The notes beneath the pieces were generated by a model. The model was not told where the DNA came from, made no database searches, and worked only from the letters and a program-made list of their open reading frames with translations. Positions 63,603-64,000 of a DNA stretch of 64,000 nucleotides are shown here, piece by piece; positions within the stretch are counted from its first letter, which is position 1, and the number at the start of each line of letters is the position of its first letter. The position numbers and the translations under genes are program-made. Origin of the DNA: Alistipes sp. Its GTDB lineage: Bacteria > Bacteroidota > Bacteroidia > Bacteroidales > Rikenellaceae. Location: assembly GCA_017379015.1 (NCBI GenBank), contig JAFNXN010000017.1:1-64000 (forward strand), written 5' to 3'.

Positions 63603-64000
63603 CTACTTATCTCGCTCTGCAATATAGGTGCAGAGATTCATCAACGACATACGATATGGCGAGTCGGGATACTTCGCAAGCAGATGCATGGCACGTGCAA
63701 GATATGCCTGCATAGTCTGCGCAGCAAGCTCTCGTCCACCATTCTCATCAACTATCGACTGAAGCTTGTCTACTGCCGCCTCATCCTTATCGCATACTTT
63801 AAGAAGCTCGATAATCTCCGCGCGCTCCTCCTCGGACTTACGCTCCATAACCTCGATAAGCGGAAGAGTTATCTTATGCTCACGAAGGTCGTTATTCGCA
63901 GGCTTGCCAGTATTATTCTGACGGTTGTAGTCTAGGATGTCATCCTGGATTTGGAATGCCATACCTATCGCCTCGCCAAACTTACGCATACGATCCACAT
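63603..64000 (-). CDS. Polyprenyl (isoprenyl) synthetase, C-terminal part
   Basis: Cut by the window's right edge. The visible 132 residues contain the second Asp-rich motif FQIQDDILDY and the following K-P-A-N-N-D-L-R-E-H-K-I-T-L-P segment of trans-prenyltransferases, so it is the 3' end of an octaprenyl- or geranylgeranyl-type diphosphate synthase. Chain length cannot be told without the first Asp-rich region. Confidence 0.85.
   Translation of the reverse strand, partial: VDRMRKFGEAIGMAFQIQDDILDYNRQNNTGKPANNDLREHKITLPLIEVMERKSEEERAEIIELLKVCDKDEAAVDKLQSIVDENGGRELAAQTMQAYLARAMHLLAKYPDSPYRMSLMNLCTYIAERDK

Overview
The window is a chromosomal segment from a Bacteroidales bacterium, most likely a gut anaerobe. 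Rikenellaceae/Alistipes-like is my guess; the sequence alone does not fix the genus. The evidence is the repeated Bacteroidota-type promoter (TAnnTTTG -7 box, often with TTG or TTTG 19-20 nt upstream), a GldE gene, a Bat (aerotolerance-type) operon, surface lipoproteins with BACON-like and repeated beta-sandwich modules, and amino-acid fermentation genes (IorAB, CoA-transferase, acyl-CoA dehydrogenase with Etf). The coding part is ordinary and dense. The unusual content lies between genes, where there are several families of structured repeats.

Layout. 1-3.4 kb: two surface proteins, the first cut by the window edge. 3.4-5.6 kb: an A+T-rich pocket next to a tRNA-Leu(UAG), with repeated tRNA 3'-end-like sequences, repeated terminators, a small membrane ORF and a GIY-YIG protein. 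5.7-10 kb: FAD-dependent dehydrogenase, GH5 lipoprotein, SSF symporter. 10.1-15 kb (minus): iorA-iorB-aminotransferase-CoA-transferase, which fits oxidative fermentation of aromatic amino acids to aryl acids. 15.4-17 kb: ridA, a META-like lipoprotein and an array of long covarying hairpins. 17-20.3 kb (minus): exbB, a coiled-coil membrane protein and two exbD genes. 20.5-33.6 kb (minus): ansA, tatD, dprA, a MATE exporter, a phosphopantetheinyl transferase, gldE, ftsZ, ftsA, ftsQ, murC and murG (part of the dcw cluster). 34-45 kb: tkt, pgk, an M13 peptidase, acyl-CoA dehydrogenase with etfA and etfB, and a glycosyltransferase. 45.2-51.7 kb: a candidate small RNA and two large lipoproteins. 52-58 kb: a moxR-DUF58-bat operon. 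58-64 kb: pepD, pth, rplY, kbl, a sugar MFS transporter and a truncated polyprenyl synthetase.

The strongest leads are (i) a family of long nested hairpins, four in tandem at 16.5-17.0 kb and one at 15.35-15.48 kb, whose stems differ in sequence but stay paired; (ii) a ~162-bp repeat with imperfect terminal inverted repeats, present three times and each time just after a stop codon in the same orientation; (iii) the tRNA-Leu-linked repeat nest with compensatory hairpin changes; and (iv) a structured RNA with its own promoter at about 45.25-45.41 kb. No CRISPR array, integrase, transposase or complete mobile element is visible.
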